A stretch of 23,661 bases of DNA from DRQF01 sp964559135 (GCA_964559135.1 CAZLGG010000061.1:1-23661), one strand, 5' to 3'; numbered from the stretch's first letter, positions 12,309 to 20,278 are shown. Numbers and translations are program-made. Notes: generated by a model from the sequence alone, not told the origin.

Positions 12309-13916
12309 ATGCCCCTTCGGATTTCCGACGTGCGAGCTCGATGGAACGAGGATCGCGGGCAGGTGACTCTGCGTGCGCTCGAGATGGCCGGCCTCCGCAG
12401 GGAGGACGTGGCCTCGATCGAGATCGTGCGGCAATCCGTCGACCGCAGGCGGGGTCGACGCCCCGAACTCGTCTTCACCTTCGACCTCCATCTCGTCGAG
12501 TCCCGGCGAGGAGCGTTGGCTCCGTCGGCGCGGCACCGCAAGGTCCGCTGGGTGGACGACGAGCCCGTCGAGCCCACCCGCCCCGGCGACGAGCCGCTGA
12601 GCGAACGTCCCGTCATCATGGGGGCGGGCCCGGCGGGGCTCTTCGCGGCGCTGATTCTCGCTCGCGCGGGCTACCGGCCCGTCATCCTCGAGCGAGGAAG
12701 TCGCATGAACAAGCGCGTGGGGCAGGTCGAGAGATTCCATCGCGAACACGTCCTCCTCCCGGAGAGCAACTATCTTTTCGGTGAAGGGGGAGCCGGGACG
12801 TTCAGCGACGGCAAGCTGACCTGTCGAGCCAAGGACCCGAGGGTGCGGCGAGTCCTCGACGAGTTTCGTCTGAAGTCCGGGCTGGATCTCGTGCGCTACC
12901 ACTATCGACCCCATCTGGGTTCCGACCGGGTGCGCGCCGTCGTGGGACGCCTGAGGCGGGAGATCGAGAGCCTGGGCGGGGTCTTTCACTACGACACGCG
13001 GGTCGAGGGATTGATTCTCCGCGGCGGCCGACTCGCGGGCGTTCGGACCGAAGAGGGTGAGCTGCCCTGCCGGGTTCTCATCGCCGCCTTCGGACATTCC
13101 GCCCGCGACGTCTATCGCTTCTTCCAAACGGCAGGCGTTCCCATGGAAAGGAAACCCTTTCAGATGGGCTTCCGCATCGAGCACCCCCAGGACATGGTGG
13201 ATGATTGGATCTGGGGCGACATGGGACCCAGAGCAGAACTTGGACCAGCCGACTACCGGCTCGTGGCGAAGTCGGAGGGCCGGAGCGTTTTCTCATTCTG
13301 CATGTGCCCCGGCGGAGAGATCATTCCGGCCGTCCACGACGACGCCCATTTCAACACCAACGGGATGAGCTGGTCCCGCAAGGACAGCGGCTTCGCCAAC
13401 AGCGGTTTCGTGACCACGGTCGAGCCCGACGATCTTCCGGGCTCGGATCTCTTCGCCGGCCTCGCGTTGCAAGCGCGGTACGAGGCGGCGGCCCGCGACG
13501 TCTTGGGGGCCTCCTCCATGGCTCTGCCGGCCCAGGGCCTGAAGGACTTCATGGAAAGGCGTGTATCCCTTCGTCTGCCGCCCAGCAGCGCGCGGTGCGA
13601 ACTCGTCCCAACGGACGTCACGGTTCTTGCCCCGTCCTTCATCACGCGGGCGCTTCGCGACGTGTTGCCCCGGTTCGCGTCTCGTTTTCCCGGCTTCCTC
13701 GGGCCGGAGGCGCTCATCACCGGCCCCGAGGCGCGCTCGTCGTCTCCACTCCGAGTCCTCCGGGACGCGACCACCATGATGTCTCCAGGTTTGGACGGGT
13801 TGATCCCGGTCGGTGAGGGGGCGGGCTGGGCCGGAGGGATCGTGAGCGCCGCCGTCGACGGCTGGAGGGCTGCGGAATCGCTCGTTCGACGGTTCGCGCC
13901 GCCCCGAATGGAATAA
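12309..13916 (+). CDS. FAD-dependent oxidoreductase, COG2509-type
   Basis: 535 residues. An N-terminal domain of about 95 residues (IVRQSVDRRR, then LVFTFDLHL) precedes a Rossmann FAD-binding fold starting at IMGAGPAGLFAALILARAGY (GxGxxG at residues 105-110). Further family marks are NYLFGEGGAGTFSDGKL, LIAAFGHSARDVY, the cysteine-containing CMCPGGEIIPAVHDD and FNTNGMSWSRKDSGFANSG, and a second FAD-contact segment VGEGAGWAGGIVSAAVDG near the end. This arrangement matches the uncharacterised FAD-dependent dehydrogenases of COG2509. The substrate and electron partner are unknown, and no transmembrane segment is seen. The gene is 12 nt after the rhomboid gene, so it likely belongs to the hpt-rhomboid transcript; its own ribosome binding site is poor. 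Confidence 0.88.
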   Translation: MPLRISDVRARWNEDRGQVTLRALEMAGLRREDVASIEIVRQSVDRRRGRRPELVFTFDLHLVESRRGALAPSARHRKVRWVDDEPVEPTRPGDEPLSERPVIMGAGPAGLFAALILARAGYRPVILERGSRMNKRVGQVERFHREHVLLPESNYLFGEGGAGTFSDGKLTCRAKDPRVRRVLDEFRLKSGLDLVRYHYRPHLGSDRVRAVVGRLRREIESLGGVFHYDTRVEGLILRGGRLAGVRTEEGELPCRVLIAAFGHSARDVYRFFQTAGVPMERKPFQMGFRIEHPQDMVDDWIWGDMGPRAELGPADYRLVAKSEGRSVFSFCMCPGGEIIPAVHDDAHFNTNGMSWSRKDSGFANSGFVTTVEPDDLPGSDLFAGLALQARYEAAARDVLGASSMALPAQGLKDFMERRVSLRLPPSSARCELVPTDVTVLAPSFITRALRDVLPRFASRFPGFLGPEALITGPEARSSSPLRVLRDATTMMSPGLDGLIPVGEGAGWAGGIVSAAVDGWRAAESLVRRFAPPRME

Positions 13917-13922
13917 TCACGC

Positions 13923-13968
13923 GAAAACTCTCGTTTTCCAGATTAGAATCACGAGTGCCCCGCTCGTG
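13923..13968 (+). promoter_or_regulatory. Leader region with two perfect hairpins and a -10-like box
   Basis: GAAAAC (13923-13928) pairs with GTTTTC (13933-13938) around TCTC, and CACGAG (13950-13955) pairs with CTCGTG (13963-13968) around a 7-nt loop. Between them TAGAAT (13944-13949) fits a -10 box, which would give a leader of about 85 nt before ATG 14041. The first hairpin starts 6 nt after the previous stop and may serve as a terminator. No strong -35 box is seen. Confidence 0.35.
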
Positions 13969-14040
13969 CGTATCAGGTACGGCGGAAAACGTCGTTCGGT
14001 GGCGGGCCTTTTTCGGGACGTCGCATCGGAAGGAGTCCTC

Positions 14041-16194
14041 ATGAGCAAGTTTCCACGATTGATTTTGGGCGTATTCGTCGCCGCGGTTTTCCTGAGCATG
14101 TCTTCTTCGATGTCCGCGCAGGACGGCTTGGTGGTGTTCCGCAACAAGTTCCAAAAAGCCGTCGATGCGAACGACTTCTCGGAGCAACGTCGCATCGTCA
14201 AGAACGGTCGAGGATCCGCTCTTTCGGTTTGCTTCGGCTGGGAGCGCGACTACGCCAAGGCCCGTCTCGCGGGCAAGCAGGATCTGGCGGAGAAAGTCAA
14301 AGGTTACATCGATGCCTTGGCCAGTAACTTCTCCGTGACGTTCCGAGACGACATCATCTCCCGCCGATTCAAGTTCATCAACAGCCTCAGCGACGATCAA
14401 CTTGCGGGGCGTCTCGACGCGATCCGATTCGAGACGGAGGGCTACAACTTTTTCAACGACGCGAAGAAGGCGGGCGACAAGGATCTCGCGAAGCAGGCGC
14501 AGGATCAATTCATCGACGCCTACAACTCGGATTTCAAGATCGAAGACTACCTGAGCATGGCGTTCGACGCCAAGATGATCGCCGAGACCTTCGTGTTGAT
14601 GGGGGATCATGACTTCGACGTCGTCTACTGGTCCCGCGTGGCCGTCTCCGCGGCCAAGAAGGGAGGATTCGAGGACAGGCTCGTTTCCGCCGAATCCCTC
14701 ATTCAGGAATACAAGAAGAAGGGGAAGGTGAGGCGACCCGATCTCATCGATCTCTCGCTTCCCGTGGACGAGTCCAAGGTGGCCTATGAGAAGGCCTACG
14801 CCGACAGCTTGAAAGTCAAGACGCCGGCCGGCGGCGGCTCGGTCAGCGCGGGAGATGGACAGGTCCTCGTTCCGCCCGAGAGCAAGGCGGCTTACGAATG
14901 GGCCGAGGATATGGGTTTCAAGCCCAAGGTGTTGCCCATCGGTTCCAAGATCTGGCTGCCAAGTTTCAGCCCGCAGCAGGTGCAGGCAACGAACCCAAGC
15001 ATCAACCCCTTGACGCCCCTGGCTGTGGTCAAGAAGGACGCGGAGCCCGTCGACGGCAACGGTTTCTTGCCGGGCGCCAAACTGAAGTATGACGGCAAGC
15101 TCTTCATCGATCCCGATGGCGACGACGGGAAGCAGAAGTTCAAGAAGATGAAACTCAAGGTCGACAAGCCGGGCAAGAACAAGTTCAAAGTCGTCTACGA
15201 CGACGATACTCGTGCGAATCTCACCTACATGATGTTCAAGCAGTCGCCTTCTCAGAAAGCCTTCGGCGTCAGTTTCAAAGGCCAGGGTGCCGAGAAACTC
15301 ATCGTCTTCCGGTGGTACAACGTCACCGGGATGAAGGGGAAGATTCGCGGGCACGACGTCACGTTCGTCGATGCGAATTCGAACGGCTACTACTTCGATA
15401 CGGGAGCGGATTGCGTCCTCATCGGCTCCGGGAAGAAACAGCGCATTGAGCCGCTCGGACGCTTCATCTTTCTCGAGGAGGAGGGTGGGCTCTTCCCGTA
15501 CGAGTTGAAAATCGCGGCCAAGAATTGCTCCGTCGTTCGCACGCGACCCTTCAGCGGCGAGCTCGCCCCGATCAAGGTGGAGTACAAGACCGGTTCCGGC
15601 GCGATGCCCCAGAGTCTCTTCGCTCGAGGCTCCGGCGAAAACACCGAAGCCTATATCGATCTCATGAACGCGATCGACAAGCCGCTTTGGATCCCGGCGG
15701 GGCGGTGGCGCATCCACAAAGGCGTTTTCGTCCTCGACAAGAAGGGCAAGAAGACGATTCTGATCGGTCCGGGTCGCTCCGGTGACTTCCAGGTGGCCAC
15801 GGGGAAGCTCAACGTCTGGAAGCTGGGCGGTGCGGGCAAGAAGGGTTTCTGGATGCTCGGCAAGGTGGAACGCGGCGAGAAGCGGGGCACCCTGAAAGCC
15901 GTGGGCAAGGAGATCCGGGTCTACGGGAATTTCGGGGAGGAGTACTACAACTTCCTGGCCGATCGACTGACCGTCGACGTCACGGTCCGCAAGGGCTCGA
16001 AGGATGGCTCCAAGGTGGCTTCCGCCACCATGAAGCCTCATCCGGGGAGCGGAAACTTCACCGTGGCCGACCTGTTCTTCCCTGAGAGCAAGATCATCAA
16101 GAACGTTCCCGGCCGTGGGGAACTGTTCGTGAAAATGACGGCGAAACACCCCATTCTCGGACACATCGAGTCCGACTGGTTCAAGGTCGAATAG
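14041..16194 (+). CDS. Large secreted protein, function unknown
   Basis: 717 residues from ATG 14041, chosen for the strong GGAAGGAG (14028-14035) 5 nt upstream and because the product then starts with a clean Sec signal peptide: MSKFPR, a hydrophobic core, and a likely cleavage after SMSA before QDG (about residue 27). An upstream GTG at 13966 is in frame but would bury the signal. The N-terminal third is helical and charged (QRRIVKNGRG, FEDRLVSAESLIQEYKKKG). The middle has a Lys/Asp-rich part (DGDDGKQKFKKMKLKVDKPG) and DANSNGYYFDTGADCVLIG, loosely like a calcium-binding turn next to beta strands. The C-terminal third looks all-beta (LTVDVTVRKGSKDG, GELFVKMTAK). No catalytic motif, anchor or known domain is recognised. 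It could travel through the type II system encoded downstream, but that is only inference. Confidence 0.82.
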   Translation: MSKFPRLILGVFVAAVFLSMSSSMSAQDGLVVFRNKFQKAVDANDFSEQRRIVKNGRGSALSVCFGWERDYAKARLAGKQDLAEKVKGYIDALASNFSVTFRDDIISRRFKFINSLSDDQLAGRLDAIRFETEGYNFFNDAKKAGDKDLAKQAQDQFIDAYNSDFKIEDYLSMAFDAKMIAETFVLMGDHDFDVVYWSRVAVSAAKKGGFEDRLVSAESLIQEYKKKGKVRRPDLIDLSLPVDESKVAYEKAYADSLKVKTPAGGGSVSAGDGQVLVPPESKAAYEWAEDMGFKPKVLPIGSKIWLPSFSPQQVQATNPSINPLTPLAVVKKDAEPVDGNGFLPGAKLKYDGKLFIDPDGDDGKQKFKKMKLKVDKPGKNKFKVVYDDDTRANLTYMMFKQSPSQKAFGVSFKGQGAEKLIVFRWYNVTGMKGKIRGHDVTFVDANSNGYYFDTGADCVLIGSGKKQRIEPLGRFIFLEEEGGLFPYELKIAAKNCSVVRTRPFSGELAPIKVEYKTGSGAMPQSLFARGSGENTEAYIDLMNAIDKPLWIPAGRWRIHKGVFVLDKKGKKTILIGPGRSGDFQVATGKLNVWKLGGAGKKGFWMLGKVERGEKRGTLKAVGKEIRVYGNFGEEYYNFLADRLTVDVTVRKGSKDGSKVASATMKPHPGSGNFTVADLFFPESKIIKNVPGRGELFVKMTAKHPILGHIESDWFKVE

Positions 16195-16221
16195 GGCAGC
16201 GAGCATCCGGACGTCAGTCGT

Positions 16222-16242
16222 GGCGCGACGCCTTGGGTTTTT
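16222..16242 (+). terminator. Weak terminator candidate after the secreted protein gene
   Basis: GGCG (16222-16225) pairs with CGCC (16229-16232) around CGA, followed by TTGGG and five T (16238-16242). The stem is short, but it is one of the few hairpins here with a T tract. TATGCT (16244-16249) just after it could be the -10 box for mqnA, without a clear -35. Confidence 0.3.
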
Positions 16243-16273
16243 CTATGCTTCCCCGCCCTGAAGGAGAAGCCCC

Positions 16274-17083
16274 TTGACCTTGAACGTCGGCGCCGTGTCC
16301 TATTTGAATGCTCGTCCCCTCCTGGGGGATCTCGCCGCCGATCCCCGGTTGCGCGTCGTGACGATGCCGCCGGCTCTCGTGGCTGCAGCCCTTCTGGATG
16401 GATCTGTCGATCTGGGACTCGTTCCCGCCGTCGCTCTCCTCGAGGATTCTTCCTTGACCTGGCTGCCGGGGCTTGCCATCGCTGCGGAGGGGCCGGTCGC
16501 AAGCGTGTTTCTTCACTGGAGACCCGGCTTCTTCGAGAAGGCGCGACAGGGTGACGCGCGGGTGGCCCTCGACCCTCATTCCCGCAGTTCCCAGGCTCTC
16601 ACCCGCCTGTTGCTCGAGGAGGAGTTGGGGGAGGACGGCGTGCGGGGATGTCGGATGGAGGAGAGGAATCCGGATGAGGCCCTTCGTGACGGCGGGTTCG
16701 ACGCCATCCTCGTCATCGGCGATCTCGCCCTGCGCATGGGGCAGCCCGACGGGTGGCGGACCTGGGACCTGGCGGAGGAATGGACCCGGGTGACGGGGCT
16801 CCCCTTCGTTTTCGCCGTGTGGGGCTTGAAGCGAGATTTGCTCGAGCGCGAGCCTTGGTTGGAGGCGAGGTTTCTTGGTGCGCTCGACGCGGGGCAAGAA
16901 GCCATCTCGGCCGAAGCCGAATCGTGGTCGGCAGATCATGGATGCGACCCCTCGCAGGGGCGCGATTACCTGGAACGGTCCATACGATACATTCTCGGGC
17001 CGCGAGAAGAGCAGGGTCTGGGACTCTTCCTCGATCGCGCCGCCAAGTTCATTCAGCCGGGGAAAAACCGATGCTCGATCTGA
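16274..17083 (+). CDS. mqnA: Chorismate dehydratase of the futalosine menaquinone pathway
   Basis: Dehydrates chorismate to 3-[(1-carboxyvinyl)oxy]benzoate, the first step of the futalosine route to menaquinone, in the cytoplasm. 269 residues, close to the usual length. The start is TTG 16274 with AGGAG (16262-16266) at 7-nt spacing. The N-terminus VGAVSYLNARPLL is the MqnA signature; DGSVDLGLVPAVALLE, ALDPHSRSSQALTRLLLEE and FDAILVIGDLALRM follow in the expected order for this periplasmic-binding-protein-like fold. The reading frame ends inside serS: the last 13 nt overlap its start. The related MqnD family shares the fold, but the SYLN start and SRSS motif favour MqnA. Other mqn genes are not in the window. 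Confidence 0.88.
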   Translation: MTLNVGAVSYLNARPLLGDLAADPRLRVVTMPPALVAAALLDGSVDLGLVPAVALLEDSSLTWLPGLAIAAEGPVASVFLHWRPGFFEKARQGDARVALDPHSRSSQALTRLLLEEELGEDGVRGCRMEERNPDEALRDGGFDAILVIGDLALRMGQPDGWRTWDLAEEWTRVTGLPFVFAVWGLKRDLLEREPWLEARFLGALDAGQEAISAEAESWSADHGCDPSQGRDYLERSIRYILGPREEQGLGLFLDRAAKFIQPGKNRCSI

Positions 17084-18345
17084 AATTCATTCGTCAGCAC
17101 CCGGACGTCATCAAGGAGGGAGCCCGCAAGAAGCACATCCCCTGCGACGTCGACCGGATTCTCGATCTGGACCGACGCATTCGAGCCATCAAGACGGAGG
17201 CCGAGGCCAAGAAGGCCGAGCAGAAGCGCCGAAGCAAGGAGATCCCCCGACTGAGCGGCGACGAAAAGGCGGGGGCTCTGCGGGACCTGAAACGATTGGG
17301 TGATGAACAAAAGGCGATGGACGCCGAGATTCGAGGGCTGGACGAGGAACTTCAGAAACTGCTCTTCGAGGTCCCGAATCCTCCGGCACCCGAGGTCCCG
17401 GAAGGCAAGGACGACGCCGAAAATGTGGAGCTGCGTCGCCACGGAGAGCCCGTCCAGTTTTCTTTCGAGGCCAGGGACCATCTCGAGCTGGGGCGAATGC
17501 ACGACATGTTCGACTTCGAGCGGGCGGCTCGGATCGCCGGAAGCCGAACCTACTTTCTGAAGAATGCCGGCGCGCTCTTGGAACTGGGTGTCCTCAGATT
17601 GGCCCTCGATCACATGGTGGCCAAGGGTTTCTCTCCCATGTTGGTGCCGCACCTGGTTCGATACGAAGCGATGGCGGGCACCGCCTACTTCCCCGGCGGC
17701 GAGGAGCAGGCCTACTGCACGGAGAAGGATGATCTCTACCTCATCGGAACGGCGGAGGTGCCCCTGACGTCCTACCGTCGCGACGAGATCCTCGATGGCG
17801 CCGAACTCCCCCTGCGGATGGTCGGATGGTCGAATTGCTACCGACGGGAAGCCGGAGCGGCGGGACGCGATACTCGGGGCCTCTACCGGATTCACCAGTT
17901 CCAAAAGATCGAGCAGGTCATCGTCTGCGAGAATGACGAGGCCAAGTCGGTGGAGTTCCACGATCGGATCCTCCGGAATTCGGAGGAGGTGTTGCAGATG
18001 CTGGAGCTCCCGTATCGTGTGGTGGACGTCTGCGGTGGCGACCTCGGACGTGGACAGATCCGAAAATTCGATATCGAGACGTGGATGCCGTCGCGAAACA
18101 GCTACTCGGAAACGCATTCCGCCAGCCGATTCCACGACTTTCAGGCACGCCGACTGAACCTTCGCTACCGGGACGCGGACGGCAAGGTGCACATCTGCCA
18201 CACGTTGAACAACACCGTGATCGCGTCGCCGCGCGTTCTCATCCCCTTGTTGGAGAACCACCAGCAACAGGACGGTTCCATTCGCATTCCGGAGGCTCTT
18301 CGGCCCTACATGGGGGGGAAGGAAGTCTTGGAGCCGCGCGCGTAA
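17071..18345 (+). CDS. serS: Seryl-tRNA synthetase
   Basis: Charges tRNA-Ser with serine; cytoplasmic homodimer. 424 residues. ATG 17071 is the standard start (MLDLKFIRQHPDVIKEG) and overlaps the end of mqnA by 13 nt, with a purine-rich GGGGAAAAA just upstream. Residues about 27-100 form the charged coiled-coil arm that grips the tRNA long variable arm. The class II core follows: LIGTAEVPLTSYRRDEIL, motif 2 CYRREAGAAGRDTRGLYR then HQFQKIEQ, and motif 3 LNNTVIASPRVLIPLLENHQ, ending IPEALRPYMGGKEVLEP. The NNT-x-x-A-x-PR form of motif 3 is the variant seen in the Thermus enzyme. Co-transcription with mqnA is very likely given the overlap. It converges with gspJ with only 27 nt between stops. Confidence 0.96.
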   Translation: MLDLKFIRQHPDVIKEGARKKHIPCDVDRILDLDRRIRAIKTEAEAKKAEQKRRSKEIPRLSGDEKAGALRDLKRLGDEQKAMDAEIRGLDEELQKLLFEVPNPPAPEVPEGKDDAENVELRRHGEPVQFSFEARDHLELGRMHDMFDFERAARIAGSRTYFLKNAGALLELGVLRLALDHMVAKGFSPMLVPHLVRYEAMAGTAYFPGGEEQAYCTEKDDLYLIGTAEVPLTSYRRDEILDGAELPLRMVGWSNCYRREAGAAGRDTRGLYRIHQFQKIEQVIVCENDEAKSVEFHDRILRNSEEVLQMLELPYRVVDVCGGDLGRGQIRKFDIETWMPSRNSYSETHSASRFHDFQARRLNLRYRDADGKVHICHTLNNTVIASPRVLIPLLENHQQQDGSIRIPEALRPYMGGKEVLEPRA

Positions 18346-18372
18346 GTCGTTGCCTCGGCCCCCGGCTCGCTC

Positions 18373-18540
18373 TCAGCGGCGGTTGCCGCCCTGGAGCTGA
18401 TTGAGGAAGGGGTTGCTCCCCGTGTTGCGCCCGGAGCCGCGGAGCTGGTTCAGGAAGTTCGCGCCGGCGTTGTTGCCGTTTTGGTTCCCACGGCCTTGGT
18501 TGCCGCGGCCCAGTCCTCCGGCGGCGCCTGCCTGGGGCCG
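18373..18540 (-). pseudogene. gspJ: Out-of-frame 3' tail of gspJ
   Basis: This frame, shifted by one base from the main gspJ frame, encodes a Gly/Asn/Gln-rich tail (GLGRGNQGRGNQNGNNAG) and two copies of FLNQL(R/Q)G, ending at a stop 27 nt from serS. The two FLNQL copies differ at synonymous third positions (CTG/CTC, AAC/AAT), which supports real coding in this frame. The main frame instead runs into a non-repetitive Thr/Ala-rich end. A single-base error or indel in a homopolymer (GGGG at 18534-18537, or the C runs at 18549-18553 and 18555-18559) would join the two into a protein of about 353 residues. Confidence 0.6.
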
Positions 18541-19433
18541 TTGCCTCGCCCCCGCCCCCGAGCACCGGCGGCGCCCACCGTGCCCTGATTCGTGGGGATC
18601 GGATGGTCGCCGTCCCATTCAGCCGTTTCCCTCACCGTGATGACGTCCTCTCGGAACTGGGGGAGCAAAACGATGTCGAAGTAGGATCGATCCAGATTGG
18701 CGATGCGATTGTCTCGGCGCATGCGCTTCATTACGTCGGGGTCGACATCCGGGGAAATCACGAGTTCGATCTTGATCGCCGAGGGGAGGCAGCCCTTTTG
18801 GGAGGAGTCCCATTCGTCTTCCCAGACTAGCGTGTCGTCCTCCTCCGCATTGTCGCCGTTCTCGTCGCCCTCGCCACTGGTCGCCGTGGTTTCCTCCTCG
18901 TCTCTGCCATATCCCAGATCCCAGCCCGTGTATTGGACCCGGAAACTGATGACGCGATCCGAGATCAGTCGGAGATAACCCCCGGAGAAAGGATGGTCGT
19001 CGATATAGGGCTGTTCTCGGCGCACGAGTTCGAGAAATCCCTCTCGCCCCTTGCGAAGCATCCAGCTCACCTCGGCGATCGGCGCCAGAACGTCTTCCTG
19101 ATCCGAAATGGCCGGGTCCGCGACCAACGATCCGCGGTACGTGATGAAATGCAATTGGTCGGCGCGATTGTCACTTCCGACTTCGAGGGGTTTGCCCACG
19201 AAGAAGAGGTTGTCCTTGAAGTTGTAAAAGGCGGCGTTGTGCAGGTCAGCGGTGATCTGCTGCAAAATGGCAGGGCCCTGTCGTCCCGCGTCGCTCATCT
19301 CGCGGACGAACATCTGCGTGTTGATTCCGGAACGGATGACGCCAAAGATGCCCAGGAAAACCATGGCGCTGATCGTGATGGCGATCATCAGCTCGATGAG
19401 AGTGAAACCGGAAACTCCGCCGTGCTTTCTCAT
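18450..19433 (-). CDS. gspJ: Type II secretion minor pseudopilin GspJ-like, 3' end probably frameshifted
   Basis: Minor pseudopilin that helps build the tip of the type II secretion pseudopilus. 327 residues as read, against about 200 for typical GspJ. The prepilin peptidase site is G9/F10 in VSGFTLIELM, with the conserved Glu at position +5 of the mature protein, followed by a hydrophobic helix to about residue 30. The middle follows the GspJ pattern (QQITADLHNAAFYNF, SDRVISFRVQYTGWDLGYG). An acidic insertion rich in Glu, Asp and Asn (about residues 178-205) is unusual. Near residue 298 the frame appears shifted in G/C homopolymers, so the last 29 residues are probably wrong and the true tail lies in the adjacent frame. 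ATG 19433 overlaps the gspI stop as ATGA, showing translational coupling. Position after gspI supports J. Confidence 0.8.
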   Translation of the reverse strand: MRKHGGVSGFTLIELMIAITISAMVFLGIFGVIRSGINTQMFVREMSDAGRQGPAILQQITADLHNAAFYNFKDNLFFVGKPLEVGSDNRADQLHFITYRGSLVADPAISDQEDVLAPIAEVSWMLRKGREGFLELVRREQPYIDDHPFSGGYLRLISDRVISFRVQYTGWDLGYGRDEEETTATSGEGDENGDNAEEDDTLVWEDEWDSSQKGCLPSAIKIELVISPDVDPDVMKRMRRDNRIANLDRSYFDIVLLPQFREDVITVRETAEWDGDHPIPTNQGTVGAAGARGRGRGNGPRQAPPEDWAAATKAVGTKTATTPARTS

Positions 19434-20278
19434 CGGTCCTTGCTCCCGGAATCGGCCCTCGCGCCGCCGCCTCGAGCGCCCGCCCCGGCNNNNNNNNNNN
19501 NNNNNNNNNNNNNNNNNNNNNNNNNNNNNNNNNNNNNNNNNNNNNNNNNNNNNNNNNNNNNNNNNNNNNNNNNNNNNNNNNNNNNNNNNCCGGCTCCGGA
19601 GTTGGCGCCACCGGCGCTGGCCTCTCCGGCGCCCAGAGTGTTGGCCTGGCCTCCCTGGAGTTCCGGCCCGGACATGGTCTCTTCCTGATGGGGATGCTTG
19701 ACGTAGACGACCGTGCTCATGTGTTGGTCGAAATTCGCGTTCCCGGGATGGTAGAGGATCGTCAGCGTGACGCGGTAGCGGAGCTGTCCAAGATCTTCTT
19801 CCTGGCCTCCGCCCCCCAGTCCGAACGGGTCGCCGCCGGGATCGGCTGCCGGCGTTTCGGGCGGCGGTTCCGAAGGTCTTCCATTCTCGTCGCTTTCCTC
19901 TCCCGTCAATCCGCCTCCCAAGCCCAGGTCGATCTCCTCCGAGTCGATGCGAAATGAGTAGAAGTACATCTCGTCGGAGAACCAGTAGCTCTTCTCCTGA
20001 GGATCCATCGCCGCGAACTCCTCGCCGAAGTTGCCTTCAGCGCCGTCCACGTAGATGGGTTCCTGGTCCTCGGCGGGTCGGTCCAAGAGGACGTGGGAGA
20101 GCTTGTATTCCATGAGCTGCTTCATCGTGCGCTTGACTCGAGAGTCGAAAACGCGCCGCTGACTGTCGGCCAGGGCAATGAGCAGAGGAACGGCGCTGGC
20201 TGTCAGGATGACGAAGGCCACCATGACTTCCAGCAAGGTGAAGCCGCTTTCGGAATTGCGTCCAGCCATGGCCTTCAT
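19430..20278 (-). CDS. gspI: Type II secretion minor pseudopilin GspI-like, interrupted by an assembly gap
   Basis: Minor pseudopilin of the type II pseudopilus tip. The start ATG 20278 follows GGAGGG at 12 nt and lies 5 nt after the gspH stop. The cleavage site is G12/F13 in SESGFTLLEVMVAF, with Glu at +5, then a hydrophobic helix. The family pattern includes TMKQLMEYKLSHVL and QLRYRVTLTILYHPG. GspI is normally about 120 residues; here at least 249 residues are visible, with a Gly/Pro/Glu-rich insertion (about 123-160) and a Gly/Ala-rich tail. A run of 100 N (19490-19589) interrupts the tail; the length across it is unknown, so the reading through it is a convention. The frame after the gap is supported by its ATGA overlap with gspJ. 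Confidence 0.78.
   Translation of the reverse strand: MKAMAGRNSESGFTLLEVMVAFVILTASAVPLLIALADSQRRVFDSRVKRTMKQLMEYKLSHVLLDRPAEDQEPIYVDGAEGNFGEEFAAMDPQEKSYWFSDEMYFYSFRIDSEEIDLGLGGGLTGEESDENGRPSEPPPETPAADPGGDPFGLGGGGQEEDLGQLRYRVTLTILYHPGNANFDQHMSTVVYVKHPHQEETMSGPELQGGQANTLGAGEASAGGANSGAXXXXXXXXXXXXXXXXXXXXXXXXXXXXXXXXXXAGAGARGGGARADSGSKDR
19490..19589. other. Assembly gap, 100 N
   Basis: Exactly 100 undetermined bases, a usual placeholder size, so the true distance is unknown. Both flanks are GC-rich Gly/Ala coding sequence, and the short string CCGGC borders the gap on each side, so the real gap may be small or even an unmerged overlap. Confidence 0.98.

Noticed and set aside
10779..13184. An 801-codon minus-strand frame opposite hpt, the rhomboid gene and the FAD gene.
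   Set aside because: Same cause: codon-aligned antisense shadow of three real genes in one frame.
13966..14040. An upstream GTG start for the secreted protein.
   Set aside because: It would bury the signal peptide behind 25 Arg-rich residues and bypass the strong GGAAGGAG before ATG 14041.
13717..16206. An 829-codon minus-strand frame opposite the secreted protein gene.
   Set aside because: Codon-aligned shadow. The plus strand has a strong ribosome binding site and a signal peptide.
18196..18260. SerRS motif 3 reads NNTVIASPR instead of the E. coli NGSGLAVGR.
   Set aside because: This is the known variant of Thermus-type seryl-tRNA synthetases, so it is not unusual.
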